From NCBI GenBank assembly GCA_019136655.1, contig JAGVTU010000013.1, positions 62,001-126,000 on the forward strand: DNA of 64,000 nucleotides. The letters run 5' to 3'. The notes beneath the pieces were generated by a model, which saw only the letters and a program-made list of their open reading frames with translations, did not search any database and was not told the origin of the DNA. Numbering within the stretch: the stretch's first letter is position 1; every line of letters begins with the position of its first letter. Both the position numbers and the translations under genes were made by a program. This document shows positions 1 to 8,658 of the stretch, piece after piece. Origin of the DNA: Bacteroidota bacterium. GTDB taxonomy: Bacteria; Bacteroidota; Bacteroidia; AKYH767-A; OLB10.

Positions 1-236
1 TGTATGGCAGCAAGATGAATAATAATGTTCGGACGTATGCTTCCGATAATTTCATCCATGCGGTTTTCATCAAGAATATCTGCATTGAAGAAATGTTTAT
101 CGTCAACATTAATAAACTGTCTGTTTCCGAAAGAAAGGTTGTCAATGACAAAAATTTCATGACCTGCTCTTTGCAAATGAGCAATAACTGCCGATCCGAT
201 AAATCCGGCTCCGCCTGTAACTAAAATACGTTTCAT
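1..236 (-). CDS. NAD-dependent epimerase/dehydratase, partial (C-terminus beyond left edge)
   Basis: The first 78 or so codons of an extended short-chain dehydrogenase/reductase read on the minus strand from an ATG at 234-236. The translation begins [16 protein letters not shown], containing the Rossmann TGxxGxxG nucleotide-binding motif, followed by the acidic end of beta-2 (VIDNLSFGN) and the HLAA segment typical of UDP-glucose 4-epimerase-like enzymes. Such enzymes make or interconvert nucleotide sugars for surface polysaccharide. It lies 81 bp downstream of a glycosyltransferase on the same strand, which supports that role. The exact substrate cannot be told because the catalytic YxxxK region is outside the window. 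Confidence 0.9.
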   Translation of the reverse strand, partial: MKRILVTGGAGFIGSAVIAHLQRAGHEIFVIDNLSFGNRQFINVDDKHFFNADILDENRMDEIIGSIRPNIIIHLAAI

Positions 237-317
237 AAAAAATGGTGGTTTAAAAAAATATTCTACAATAATAATGTTTCAAAAGAAATGGTTATACGCA
301 AAAAACGGGTTTAAAGT

Positions 318-1451
318 TTAATTCATAACTTGCTTTAGCTGAAGATATTTTTGCCTTTGTGAATCTTTCGTATAATTTTCTGTGACAAGTGTGATACAAC
401 GGTTTCGCTCTGCCGGAGACTGTCGGTTCAGCAACACTGTTTCAGTGCTGTTAAGCACTTTGCCGCAATGATTCTTTTCAACAAAAACTGAATAATCACC
501 TATCTCTTCCGAAATGAGTACCGGAAGTCCTGCTGAAAGATATTCTGCAAACTTGGTAGGCGATGCAACACGGTTTGTAACACTTTTTTCGCGCAGCAAA
601 ATTCCATAATCGCAGGAAGTAAGTACAGATGTTACCTCATGATGCTTAACAAATTTCTGAAATATTCTGTCGGGAAATTCATTCTTTAATGCATCTACGT
701 TCTTATCTTTTTCAGAGAGAAACAACACTTTGACGTGCAATTGTTGGTCAAGAATACGTTTCAAAAAATCATGAAGCATATCAAAAGACTGCCACCCCGC
801 TGTTGAACCGGAATAAACCAAAACGATGTCCTGCTCACCAAATCCCATTTGCTCACGCGCTGATGCAATAGTTTTTTCGTCAAGTGTTGTTGCTTTAAAA
901 CCGGTATTAAGCGTACATGGTATTACACTGAAATCAGATGATGCAAAGCTATACCTGTCATTCCAGTAGCGAACTAATTCATTGGAAACGGCAATACGCC
1001 AGTCCGAATCAATCACACATTGTTTTTCCCAACCATGAATCAGCTTTTTCCACTCCGGGAAAGGAACAACATTATACTCATTCCACTCGGCAGCAATTGC
1101 TCCCCGTCCGTCAAAACATACTTTTAGTTTTAATATTTTCTTCAGTTGAATTGCCATTTTGCATGCAAGTACATTTCTGGCAATGATGTTTCGCTCACCA
1201 GTCAGCAAAAGCACTATCATTAAAATAAACCTGTTGACGCCAAAAGCCGTCATGCGAGGTAACATAGGCAACACCCATGCTTGCGGGTCATCGGATTTTA
1301 TCCGTGCTTTATTTTTCTTAAACTGATGCAGAGAGATAAACGCCACCAACCTGATTTTTGCATCAGGCAACGTATTCATATACCTGCAAACATCTACAAC
1401 CTGACTCGAAAAAACGCCCGAAGGCTGATCAGCATAAGTTAAATAAATCAT
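318..1451 (-). CDS. Glycosyltransferase, GT4-like (group 1)
   Basis: A 377-residue protein with the two-Rossmann layout of GT-B glycosyltransferases. The C-terminal half has a beta-strand followed by SGSTAGWQSFD (about 214-224) and the donor-site segment RVASPTKFAEYLSAGLPVLI (294-313), in which the Glu and the SAGLPV turn are typical of GT4 enzymes. There is no signal peptide; it is expected at the inner face of the membrane, adding a sugar to a lipid- or protein-linked glycan. Its donor and acceptor are unknown. The next gene downstream is a nucleotide-sugar epimerase, so the pair is probably part of a surface-polysaccharide cluster that continues leftward. It resembles the glycosyltransferase at 52719-53972 in layout (a FDxRG segment in the N-terminal half, SPTKxxE in the C-terminal half). 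Confidence 0.88.
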   Translation of the reverse strand: MIYLTYADQPSGVFSSQVVDVCRYMNTLPDAKIRLVAFISLHQFKKNKARIKSDDPQAWVLPMLPRMTAFGVNRFILMIVLLLTGERNIIARNVLACKMAIQLKKILKLKVCFDGRGAIAAEWNEYNVVPFPEWKKLIHGWEKQCVIDSDWRIAVSNELVRYWNDRYSFASSDFSVIPCTLNTGFKATTLDEKTIASAREQMGFGEQDIVLVYSGSTAGWQSFDMLHDFLKRILDQQLHVKVLFLSEKDKNVDALKNEFPDRIFQKFVKHHEVTSVLTSCDYGILLREKSVTNRVASPTKFAEYLSAGLPVLISEEIGDYSVFVEKNHCGKVLNSTETVLLNRQSPAERNRCITLVTENYTKDSQRQKYLQLKQVMN

Positions 1452-1544
1452 ATGGCCTCTTTACGACAAATTAAACAGATTGTTATATGTTTCTTTTTCT
1501 CTATCTGATTGAATTATCAACATCAGAATGTAATCAAAAAAAAA

Positions 1545-1566
1545 CAACCTGCTTACGGGCAGGTTG
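1545..1566 (-). terminator. Rho-independent terminator after the lipoprotein gene
   Basis: A perfect 8-bp stem (CAACCTGC / GCAGGTTG) with a 6-nt loop is followed, on the minus strand, by nine T residues (a run of A at 1536-1544 on the plus strand). It lies 29 bp after the stop of the lipoprotein gene at 1595 and before the glycosyltransferase at 1451, so it separates the two transcription units. Confidence 0.88.
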
Positions 1567-1594
1567 GTATAATTTATCGATTGAATGTGCTTCT

Positions 1595-2446
1595 TTATTG
1601 CATGTTTCTGTAATAGGTTACTCCGTTGATTACTATTCCTACTTCTGTATCGCAGGTGCCATCACCAAAGTCAATAGTTCTTGTACTCATCCCTGATGGA
1701 GTTACTTCGGCTTTTCCCTGTGATATAAATCGGCAATCACCCTTAAGCACCAATGGTTCAGTAATAGTTACAGTAAATGATGTTCCGTTGAATGATACGC
1801 CATGACCACTGCCTGAAAGCTCAAATACATCGTCAGTAACTCCGGCTAAACCATCTGTAGAATAAGTAGTGCTTTCACCTGAAATGAAAGTACGTGTACG
1901 CTGATTTTGCCATGTCATGGTTTTACCGTTAGGATCATTAATGGTGATATCATCATTAATAGAATACACCGATTGGTTTTGAGCATTCTCTCCGGTATAA
2001 GTAACTTTCATTGTACCATTGATTTTATAATCATTTACAAAAAAGTTCTCAAACGTCACAGTATTTTCTTTGTTGAGATCGAGATAGCTGCCTTCGTAAC
2101 TGAGATAAATGATCCCTCTTCTTCTTTTGCCATCACGACAGGTAACATCAGTTACTCCAAAATCCAACTTCACCTTCTTTTCAGTAGCAGAAATATTTTC
2201 ATTGGTAACAGTTGCACAACCCGGTTGCATGATTGTATTGCTGTTGCCGTTTCGATAATTCACCAGTTCGGCATAAGAGCCTGCCTGATCAACAATTTTA
2301 CCTGTTTCTATAAGTGTATTCTCAGCAAATGCCATGTCCTGTGAAACACTTACCTCATAATCGCCATCATCTTTGTCTTTGCGACAAGATATTACAGTGC
2401 TAAATGCAGCAAGGGCGAGCAATGTTATGGTTATTCTACCTTTCAT
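1595..2446 (-). CDS. Hypothetical lipoprotein
   Basis: A 283-residue protein with a lipoprotein signal peptide: MKGRITITLLALAAFSTVIS followed by Cys21, which would be lipidated; the next residues RKDKDDGD are charged. The mature part is rich in beta-strand-forming residues, Thr, Asn and Gly (for example VTFENFFVNDYKINGTMKVTY), suggesting a beta-sandwich or beta-solenoid lipoprotein of the cell envelope. I recognise no catalytic motif. Similar lipoproteins of unknown function are frequent in Bacteroidota. It is monocistronic: a terminator follows at 1545-1566 and the TPR gene diverges on the other side. Confidence 0.8.
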   Translation of the reverse strand: MKGRITITLLALAAFSTVISCRKDKDDGDYEVSVSQDMAFAENTLIETGKIVDQAGSYAELVNYRNGNSNTIMQPGCATVTNENISATEKKVKLDFGVTDVTCRDGKRRRGIIYLSYEGSYLDLNKENTVTFENFFVNDYKINGTMKVTYTGENAQNQSVYSINDDITINDPNGKTMTWQNQRTRTFISGESTTYSTDGLAGVTDDVFELSGSGHGVSFNGTSFTVTITEPLVLKGDCRFISQGKAEVTPSGMSTRTIDFGDGTCDTEVGIVINGVTYYRNMQ

Positions 2447-2670
2447 GATGGATACTATTTAACGGGTTGATACGTTAATCTGCCATATATGTTACAGTTT
2501 GTTTCAGACATACTTCTAAAATTTCATCTTTTACAACCATTTTCAATTTGAACAGGAAGAATTTATCACCCAAAAACACCACCGGCTTCTGACTAAAGTT
2601 ATCCGCAAAACCTTGTTCATAAATATACGCTTATGCAGAGCAAACTCATCTCTATCCACAGCAGGGAAAA

Positions 2671-2678
2671 TAAATTTG
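2671..2678 (+). promoter_or_regulatory. Bacteroidota -7 promoter element (TAAATTTG)
   Basis: TAAATTTG matches the TAnnTTTG -7 consensus of the Bacteroidota primary sigma factor. It lies 29 bp before the ATG at 2708 and downstream of the alternative upstream start at 2633, so it favours 2708 as the true start of the TPR gene. No TTG -33 element is evident at the usual spacing. Confidence 0.55.
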
Positions 2679-2707
2679 CATTTTGTATTAAATTTCGGAA
2701 AAAGAGC

Positions 2708-5700
2708 ATGACAAATAAATTACTGAGCAGTATTCTACTGTTCATTTTTCCGGCAATGCTTGCCGCACAACAAACATCTGTTTATACCGATCCTGAATGG
2801 AGTTTTAAATCGGGACTCGATCTGATGCGAAAAGAAAAATACAGCGCTGCCGCTGAAGAATTCAACAAATCACTTAATGATCAGCTGTCGGAAGCTTCAA
2901 GACAGGACGCACTCTACTATATTGGTTATTGCGCTGCTGAACTCTTCCATCCTGATGCAGCATTTTTGCTGAACGATTTTATCACAAAATATCCTCAAAG
3001 CATCAATGTTTCACTTGCACACTTTCAGCTGGGACGTATTTATTACAAACAACGTAAATACCGCGATGCTGCCAAACATCTGGAAGCAGTTGATGTGGCT
3101 TACCTGAAAAACGATGAAGTAATTGAATATTATTTCAAAAAAGGCTACTGTTATTTTATCAAAAAAGATTATGACAAAGCAGGAAAAAGTTTTTCTCAAA
3201 TCATAAATGTAGAATCAAAATACCAGACAGCTGCACAGTATTATAATGCTTATGTGGAATATTCGCGGAACAATAATAAAGCTGCACTCGAACAGTTTCT
3301 CAAACTTAAAGATTCAGAAACTTTCGGACCACTGGTTCCACGTTTTATCACTCAAATTTATTTCGACCAACAGAAATATGATGAATTGCTGGACTATGCA
3401 CTGCCCATGCTTAAGTCAGAATCTGTTCAGTATAAAACAGAAATAAAACGAATGGTAGCAGAAGCATATTACCGTAAAGGAAACTATGCCAAAGCCATTG
3501 CATATTTTGAAGATTACTCAAAAAACACTCCTCAAACTTCAAGAGAAGATAAATATCAGATAGGTTTTTGCTACTACATGCAGCAGGATTATGCCAAAGC
3601 TGAAGAGTATTTTAAACAGGTAGTGAATAAGAGAGATAAAATTTCCCAAAGCGCTTATTATCATCTTGCCGACTGTTTGTTGAAGACTGGTGATAAACAG
3701 GGTGCATTAGCTGCATTTGAATCAGCCTCGAAAATGGATTATGACAAGTCCATTCAGGAAGAAGCATTATTCAACTTTGCTAAACTGTCATGCGATCTTA
3801 ATTTTCAGCCTTCAACTATCAGGGTAATGAATGATTTTATGAAACGTTATCCGCAGAGCACGCATAAGGATGAAGTAAGTGAACTGCTTGCTACCATGTA
3901 TATACAAACCAGAAACTATAAAGAGGCATTAGCCGCTCTGGATGCTATAAAAAACCGTACAGCTGCAGGCAATGCAGCCTATCAGAAAGTTGCCTATTAT
4001 CGTGCTGTAGAATTATTCAACGACAGAGATTACAATGATGCAATAAAACTGCTTAATAAAGCTATCACGACCAACAGCGATGCGCTTATTCAGGCGCAGG
4101 CTATTTACTGGAAATCGGAAGCACTGTATAATCTTGCAAAGTATGATGATGCCATAAAAGAATATCGCATTTTTATTTATTCTCCTGCAGCGTTAAAACT
4201 TGATTTTTACAATCGTGCCAATTATGATATTGGTTATTGTTACTACAAAAAAGCAAATTACAAAGAAGCTGCAACCTGGTTCAGAAAATATATTGCTACA
4301 CGGAGTCAGACTGACGACAACAGATATAACGATGCACTTGTTCGAATAGGTGATGCATATTATATGCAACGTGATTTTACCAATGCTGAGAATTTTTACA
4401 ATCAGGCTGTTGGAACAAAAGCATCTTCTTCTGATTACTCACTGTTTCAGCGTGGAATCATCTCCGGCATAAGCGGAAACTTACGGGGCAAAGTTGATGC
4501 AATGCAACAACTTATTACTACTTATCCCAATTCCAATTATGTAGATGATGCTTATTTTGAAAAAGCCAATGCCCTGGTGGCACTTGACAGAAGCAGCGAA
4601 GCTGAAACTGCTTATAACAAACTCATCACCTCCTACCCTGCCAGTCCTTACATTAAAAAATCTTTGTTGAACAAAGGACTTATTTATTATAATAATAAAA
4701 ATGATGAAAAAGCTATTGAAACTTTCAAACAGGTAGTTTCAAAATATCCTTCCACACCAGAAGCCGTGGAGGCATTAAATCAGATTAAAAATATTTACGT
4801 GACGGAAGGTAATCCTAATGCTTATTTCAATTATGTAAAAAACATTCCTAACAGTGCTGTTAGCACAGGTGCTCAGGATTCCATTACCTATGAAGCCGCA
4901 GAGCAACGATACATGAAAGGTGATTATAAAAATGCAGGCAACGATTTTGCACAGTATCTTTCACGATTCCCTAATGGCTCCTATGTATTGAATGCTACAT
5001 TTTATAAATCTGAATGTGATTTTATAAATAAAGATTATTCCAACGCTCTTAAAGGTTATGAAACTGTAAACAACGCACCCAAGAATCTGTTTACAGAACG
5101 TTCGTTGCTGCGCTCTTCAGCAATTTATTTTACTCAGAAAAATTATGAGCAGGCTCTCACCTGTTATCAGCGTCTGGAAACAAATGCTGACTATACAGAT
5201 AATATTCTGATTGCTCAGACGGGAATAATGCGATGTTATGACAAACTAAAAAACTGTACTGCTGCATTGCCTTATGCCGAAAAACTTATTGGCAACAGTA
5301 AAGCTGACCCAACTGCCATTGTAGAAGCTCACACAATAAAAGCACGTTGTGCTATGCAAGCCAAAGATTACTCTGCTGCTGCAAAAGAATACGGAATTAT
5401 TGCAAAAGGAAGCAACAGCGAACTGGTAGCAGAAGCCAAGTACAATTTAGCATTAATTCAATATCAGTGGGGAAATTATAAAGATTCTCAGAAAAAATGT
5501 TTTGATGTAATTAAACAGGTACCTTCCTATGACTTCTGGATTGGAAAATCATTTATTCTCCTTGCTGATAATTATGTAGCATTAAAAGATACTTTCCAGG
5601 CAAGACAAACTTATCAGAGTATCATTGATAACTATGAGCGCAATGCTGATGACCCTGAAGACCTTCGTCAGATTGCAACTGAAAAACTTAATGCCATCAT

Positions 5701-5761
5701 TGCATCTGATGCTCAGCGCGAAATAAACAAACCTAAGGAGGAGGGCGAAGATGAAAACTAA
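2708..5761 (+). CDS. Large tetratricopeptide-repeat protein, exported
   Basis: A 1017-residue protein from the ATG at 2708, chosen because it gives a clean signal peptide (MTNKLLSSILLFIFPAMLAA, then QQT) and a -7 promoter element lies just upstream; an in-frame start at 2633 would place 25 hydrophilic residues before it. Nearly the whole mature protein is TPR/Sel1-like helical hairpins, recognisable by repeated segments such as YYIGYCAAEL, AYYRKGNYAKAIAYFEDY, YDIGYCYYKKANYKEAATWF and KANALVALDRSSEAETAYNKLI, with the W/L-G-Y-A-F-A-P pattern. TPR arrays are protein-binding scaffolds; this one should act in the periplasm. Its stop overlaps the start of the outer-membrane barrel gene by 11 bp, so the two are translated together and probably form one envelope complex. 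No enzymatic domain is visible. Confidence 0.9.
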   Translation: MTNKLLSSILLFIFPAMLAAQQTSVYTDPEWSFKSGLDLMRKEKYSAAAEEFNKSLNDQLSEASRQDALYYIGYCAAELFHPDAAFLLNDFITKYPQSINVSLAHFQLGRIYYKQRKYRDAAKHLEAVDVAYLKNDEVIEYYFKKGYCYFIKKDYDKAGKSFSQIINVESKYQTAAQYYNAYVEYSRNNNKAALEQFLKLKDSETFGPLVPRFITQIYFDQQKYDELLDYALPMLKSESVQYKTEIKRMVAEAYYRKGNYAKAIAYFEDYSKNTPQTSREDKYQIGFCYYMQQDYAKAEEYFKQVVNKRDKISQSAYYHLADCLLKTGDKQGALAAFESASKMDYDKSIQEEALFNFAKLSCDLNFQPSTIRVMNDFMKRYPQSTHKDEVSELLATMYIQTRNYKEALAALDAIKNRTAAGNAAYQKVAYYRAVELFNDRDYNDAIKLLNKAITTNSDALIQAQAIYWKSEALYNLAKYDDAIKEYRIFIYSPAALKLDFYNRANYDIGYCYYKKANYKEAATWFRKYIATRSQTDDNRYNDALVRIGDAYYMQRDFTNAENFYNQAVGTKASSSDYSLFQRGIISGISGNLRGKVDAMQQLITTYPNSNYVDDAYFEKANALVALDRSSEAETAYNKLITSYPASPYIKKSLLNKGLIYYNNKNDEKAIETFKQVVSKYPSTPEAVEALNQIKNIYVTEGNPNAYFNYVKNIPNSAVSTGAQDSITYEAAEQRYMKGDYKNAGNDFAQYLSRFPNGSYVLNATFYKSECDFINKDYSNALKGYETVNNAPKNLFTERSLLRSSAIYFTQKNYEQALTCYQRLETNADYTDNILIAQTGIMRCYDKLKNCTAALPYAEKLIGNSKADPTAIVEAHTIKARCAMQAKDYSAAAKEYGIIAKGSNSELVAEAKYNLALIQYQWGNYKDSQKKCFDVIKQVPSYDFWIGKSFILLADNYVALKDTFQARQTYQSIIDNYERNADDPEDLRQIATEKLNAIIASDAQREINKPKEEGEDEN

Positions 5762-7463
5762 TCAATCTATAAACATTACAGGAATGACAAATCATAATTC
5801 CATAAAATTAATTCCCTTTCTGATGTTGGTGTTGTCAGGAGGTTCTTTGTGGGCACAGACCTCACGCGACAGTGTTAAGAATATTGGTGATGAAAATATT
5901 ATAGTGGTAAAAGATTACCAGCCTACCCTGTCGGATGCAGTAAAGATCAGTAATCTGCCTGCTGCTGATACAACAACAGCAAAAGAACTCAATCTGAGTT
6001 ATAAGATAGAACCTAAACGTACAGAAACTCCATTCAACACCACTCCCATTAAACCTGTCAAGATAAAAGATGACGAAATAAAGTTGTTGCACAGGGGATA
6101 TGTGAAAGGTGGTTACGGAACTCATAATACTCCTTATGCAGAAATATATTACAATGCATTGCGCTCTAAAGAATTTGATGCGGGAGTACACTACAAACAT
6201 TTATCATCAACAGGTGCCATAAAAAATTACGGCAAGACAGATAACAGCATTAACAGCCTGGAGTTATTCGGTAAAAAATTTACTGAGTTGGGAACATTGC
6301 GTGCAGGAATAAATCTTGACCGTAAGGTATATCACTATTACGGCTACGACAGGCAGGCTACTGTTTACAGCAAGGCCGAAACACGTCAGCTATTCACAGG
6401 AATAGATGGTAATATTGGTTTTGATAACTTGTCGCATACAGAATCCACATACAGATACGATGCAGGAATTTCCTTTTATGGATATAATGGCAAGCGTGAT
6501 TTTGGAAAGACAGGTGAAAGTAATTTTGCATTCAATGGTACTCTTAGAAGACAAATTGCTGACCGTGATGCATCAGCTGATATAAAGGTTGATTACACAC
6601 GCACCAATCTGCCTGTTGATTCTATAAACGGAAAAAATACGCTGGTTGGAGTTTATCCGCGTTATACATTCGAATTTCCTACTTTCAGACTGATTGCTGG
6701 AATAAATACAGAATGGGAAGCTAATCTCAATCCAAAATTCCACCTGTATCCTCATGTAGAAGCCAGATATAAATTAGCCAGTGATGTGCTGATGATACAT
6801 GCACAGGTTACGGGAAATATGCAGAAGAACTCTTATAAAAGTTTAACAGGAATCAATCCGTTTACAGGTGACAATGTAATACCGGGGAATACCAACAATA
6901 AATTAGACATTTCAGGAGGGCTGAATATTAAACTGGACAAAGAAATTCTTTTCAGTGCTTCTGCTTCATTCAACAGATTGGTTAATGCGGTTTACTTTGT
7001 AAATGATTCATCTTCGGCATTGGACTATACAACATTTTCTACGGTATATAGCGATGCTGATGTAATTAAAATAAAAGGTGAGCTGATATTTGAGCGCAAT
7101 GAAAAATTCAGTGCACATATTGGTGCTGCTTATACCAATGATAAGCCTGATGATCTTGCCAAAGCGTGGTTTGTGCCGGCAGTATCGGTTAATCTGGGTG
7201 GATACTATGTGATGCGTGATAAAATTATTTTGAAAACAGATATGTATTATCGTGGTGAAAGATTTGCTGCTGCATATGATGGCAAAGGATTTCAGAAAAT
7301 CAAAGGATATTTTGACGCTAATCTGAATATTGAATACCGTTATTCAAAAATGCTTTCAGTATTTGCAGCTTTCAATAATATTGGTTCTGTACAGTATTTT
7401 AACTGGTACAATTATCCTGGTTACAGATTTCAGGTAATGGGTGGTGCTACTCTGTCGTTCTAA
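5751..7463 (+). CDS. Outer-membrane beta-barrel protein paired with the TPR protein
   Basis: A 570-residue protein. The start at 5751 overlaps the TPR gene by 11 bp and is preceded by AAGGAGGAGGG nine to fourteen bases upstream; an ATG at 5784 would also leave a signal peptide (hydrophobic IPFLMLVLSGGSLWA, then Q). The N-terminal 100 residues of the mature protein are polar and contain DYQPTLSDAVKI, reminiscent of proteins annotated as TonB-dependent receptors, but no full plug domain is present. The remainder is alternating amphipathic strands with aromatic girdles and the protein ends in a Phe (GATLSF), the usual C-terminal signature of outer-membrane barrels. I infer a porin-like or receptor-like barrel serviced by the periplasmic TPR partner. 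Its substrate is not evident. Confidence 0.85.
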   Translation: MKTNQSINITGMTNHNSIKLIPFLMLVLSGGSLWAQTSRDSVKNIGDENIIVVKDYQPTLSDAVKISNLPAADTTTAKELNLSYKIEPKRTETPFNTTPIKPVKIKDDEIKLLHRGYVKGGYGTHNTPYAEIYYNALRSKEFDAGVHYKHLSSTGAIKNYGKTDNSINSLELFGKKFTELGTLRAGINLDRKVYHYYGYDRQATVYSKAETRQLFTGIDGNIGFDNLSHTESTYRYDAGISFYGYNGKRDFGKTGESNFAFNGTLRRQIADRDASADIKVDYTRTNLPVDSINGKNTLVGVYPRYTFEFPTFRLIAGINTEWEANLNPKFHLYPHVEARYKLASDVLMIHAQVTGNMQKNSYKSLTGINPFTGDNVIPGNTNNKLDISGGLNIKLDKEILFSASASFNRLVNAVYFVNDSSSALDYTTFSTVYSDADVIKIKGELIFERNEKFSAHIGAAYTNDKPDDLAKAWFVPAVSVNLGGYYVMRDKIILKTDMYYRGERFAAAYDGKGFQKIKGYFDANLNIEYRYSKMLSVFAAFNNIGSVQYFNWYNYPGYRFQVMGGATLSF

Positions 7464-7619
7464 TAAGTTAATCTGATTAGGCATTACAATTCTTCTTGGT
7501 CTCTTCCTCTGTTTTTCAGATGAATTGATTTTTAAGTAATCTTTCTGATATTTTATTTTTCATCTTACTGTCATATTCATAATTGAAACTTTGACACGTA
7601 ATTTTAAAAAATAAATAAA

Positions 7620-7874
7620 ATGAAAAAGTTACTTATTGCAGTTGCACTTTTCACATTCGGCAGTGCAACCTTTGCTCAAGAACAGAGTTCAAAAACACCA
7701 GCTACAGCAACTCATGTGCAGCCGAATCCAAAAACTGAAAAAGTTGAAAAAACTGAAGCTAAGGATGTTCACACGGAGATAAAACAAGACAAAAGAACTA
7801 CGCGTCATGCTACAGAAAAAAAAGAACATCATGATGCAAAAAAAGAATTAAGAAAAGAAGAAAGTAAAAAATAA
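7620..7874 (+). CDS. Small secreted Lys-rich protein of unknown function
   Basis: An 84-residue protein with a signal peptide (MKKLLIAVALFTFGSATFA, cleavage before QEQ). The 65-residue mature part is extremely hydrophilic: 14 Lys, many Glu, Thr and His, no aromatic residue and no Cys, so it is probably disordered and periplasmic or secreted. Repeated KTEK/KVEKTEAK and KKE segments suggest a low-complexity origin. It is followed by two strong hairpins at 7888-7952 and 7989-8018, so it is a short independent unit. I do not recognise a family; small proteins of this kind in Bacteroidota are usually annotated as hypothetical. Confidence 0.75.
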   Translation: MKKLLIAVALFTFGSATFAQEQSSKTPATATHVQPNPKTEKVEKTEAKDVHTEIKQDKRTTRHATEKKEHHDAKKELRKEESKK

Positions 7875-7887
7875 TCTTGCAGTTTTG

Positions 7888-7952
7888 ACCCAAATATGCC
7901 ATCTCAATCCAGTGGTAAAACAATGAAAAAATTCTTTCATTGATATTTGGGT
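7888..7952 (+). terminator. Nested 3' hairpin after the small secreted protein
   Basis: The outer arms ACCCAAATAT (7888-7897) and ATATTTGGGT (7943-7952) are perfect complements; inside, CAATGAAA (7921-7928) pairs with TTTCATTG (7935-7942) directly next to the right outer arm, leaving a 23-nt unpaired side loop (7898-7920). The structure is followed by GGGTTTTTC. It may act as terminator or as a 3' untranslated element for the upstream gene. Confidence 0.6.
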
Positions 7953-7988
7953 GGGTTTTTCAATAAGCTGAAAAATCCGGATTTAACT

Positions 7989-8018
7989 AAAGACCTTGTT
8001 CTGACGAACAAGGTCTTT
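7989..8018 (+). terminator. Strong Rho-independent terminator
   Basis: A perfect 13-bp stem (AAAGACCTTGTTC / GAACAAGGTCTTT) with a TGAC loop is followed by CTTTTTTG. It is the best terminator in this part of the window and closes the transcription unit of the small secreted protein ahead of the DUF1810 gene. Confidence 0.92.
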
Positions 8019-8051
8019 CTTTTTTGAATAAATCATAATCGTTTATAATCT

Positions 8052-8059
8052 TAAATTTG
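8052..8059 (+). promoter_or_regulatory. Bacteroidota -7 promoter element (TAAATTTG)
   Basis: TAAATTTG matches TAnnTTTG exactly and lies 24 bp before the ATG at 8084. It also covers the TTG codon at 8057 that could otherwise be taken as the start of the DUF1810 gene, so the ATG is preferred. Confidence 0.55.
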
Positions 8060-8083
8060 TCTGAGCAATCAATAATTCCCGGA

Positions 8084-8515
8084 ATGACTGATCTGAACAG
8101 ATTTCTGCTTGCACAACAGGATAGCTATACCACAGCATTAAGTGAAATAAAAAAGGGACAAAAGAAAAGTCACTGGATGTGGTACATATTCCCTCAACTA
8201 AAAGGGCTTGGGAAAAGCCATTATGCCGAATTGTATGGAATCAATGACATGGATGAAGCCATCCATTATCTCCATCATCCTGTGTTGGGAAATCGTCTGA
8301 AAGAAATCACCGATGAATTATTAAAGATCAAACACAATCAGGCTGAAGTTATTTTGGGTAAGCAGGATTCGGTCAAACTGAAATCATGTATGACACTTTT
8401 CGCACTGGTTGACCCAAAAGATGCTGTGTTTAAAAAAGTTCTTGACAAATATTATAATGGGGAAATGGATTCAAACACTTTATCCCTTCTCAATTTGACT
8501 CCTCCTGATAAATAA
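8084..8515 (+). CDS. DUF1810 family protein
   Basis: A 143-residue soluble protein from the ATG at 8084 (an upstream TTG at 8057 lies inside a predicted promoter element). The family signature is clear: LNRFLLAQQDSYTTALSEI near the N-terminus, then KKSHWMWYIFPQLKGLG and HPVLGNRLKEI, followed by KLKSCMTLFALV. DUF1810 proteins are small all-alpha cytoplasmic proteins of unknown biochemical function. No signal peptide or membrane segment is present. It stands alone between a strong terminator and the rhomboid genes. Confidence 0.9.
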   Translation: MTDLNRFLLAQQDSYTTALSEIKKGQKKSHWMWYIFPQLKGLGKSHYAELYGINDMDEAIHYLHHPVLGNRLKEITDELLKIKHNQAEVILGKQDSVKLKSCMTLFALVDPKDAVFKKVLDKYYNGEMDSNTLSLLNLTPPDK

Positions 8516-8630
8516 GTTTACATAAAGTCAAAAGTTAATCCTTAACCTGATATGTTTGCAATGAGAATTAATATATTTTTGTGTTATTGCAAATTAAATT
8601 TACCGTTATCAAAATAGTCTGCAACAGTCT

Positions 8631-8638
8631 TACTTTTG
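8631..8638 (+). promoter_or_regulatory. Bacteroidota -7 promoter element (TACTTTTG)
   Basis: TACTTTTG matches TAnnTTTG and lies 20 bp before the ATG of the first rhomboid gene. A second match, TATTTTTG at 8574-8581, lies further upstream. Neither has a well-spaced TTG -33 element. Confidence 0.5.
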
Positions 8639-8658
8639 CACTGATTTTTTAATCTTAT

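Noticed and set aside
1907..2344. Plus-strand frame of 145 codons opposite the lipoprotein gene
   Set aside because: It mirrors the minus-strand lipoprotein, which has a proper signal peptide and terminator; the plus frame has Ile- and Cys-rich sequence without known features.
5736..5741. AGGAGG as evidence for general Shine-Dalgarno use
   Set aside because: It is read in-frame as Glu codons of the TPR protein. It may still help the next gene, but it is not evidence for the genome at large.
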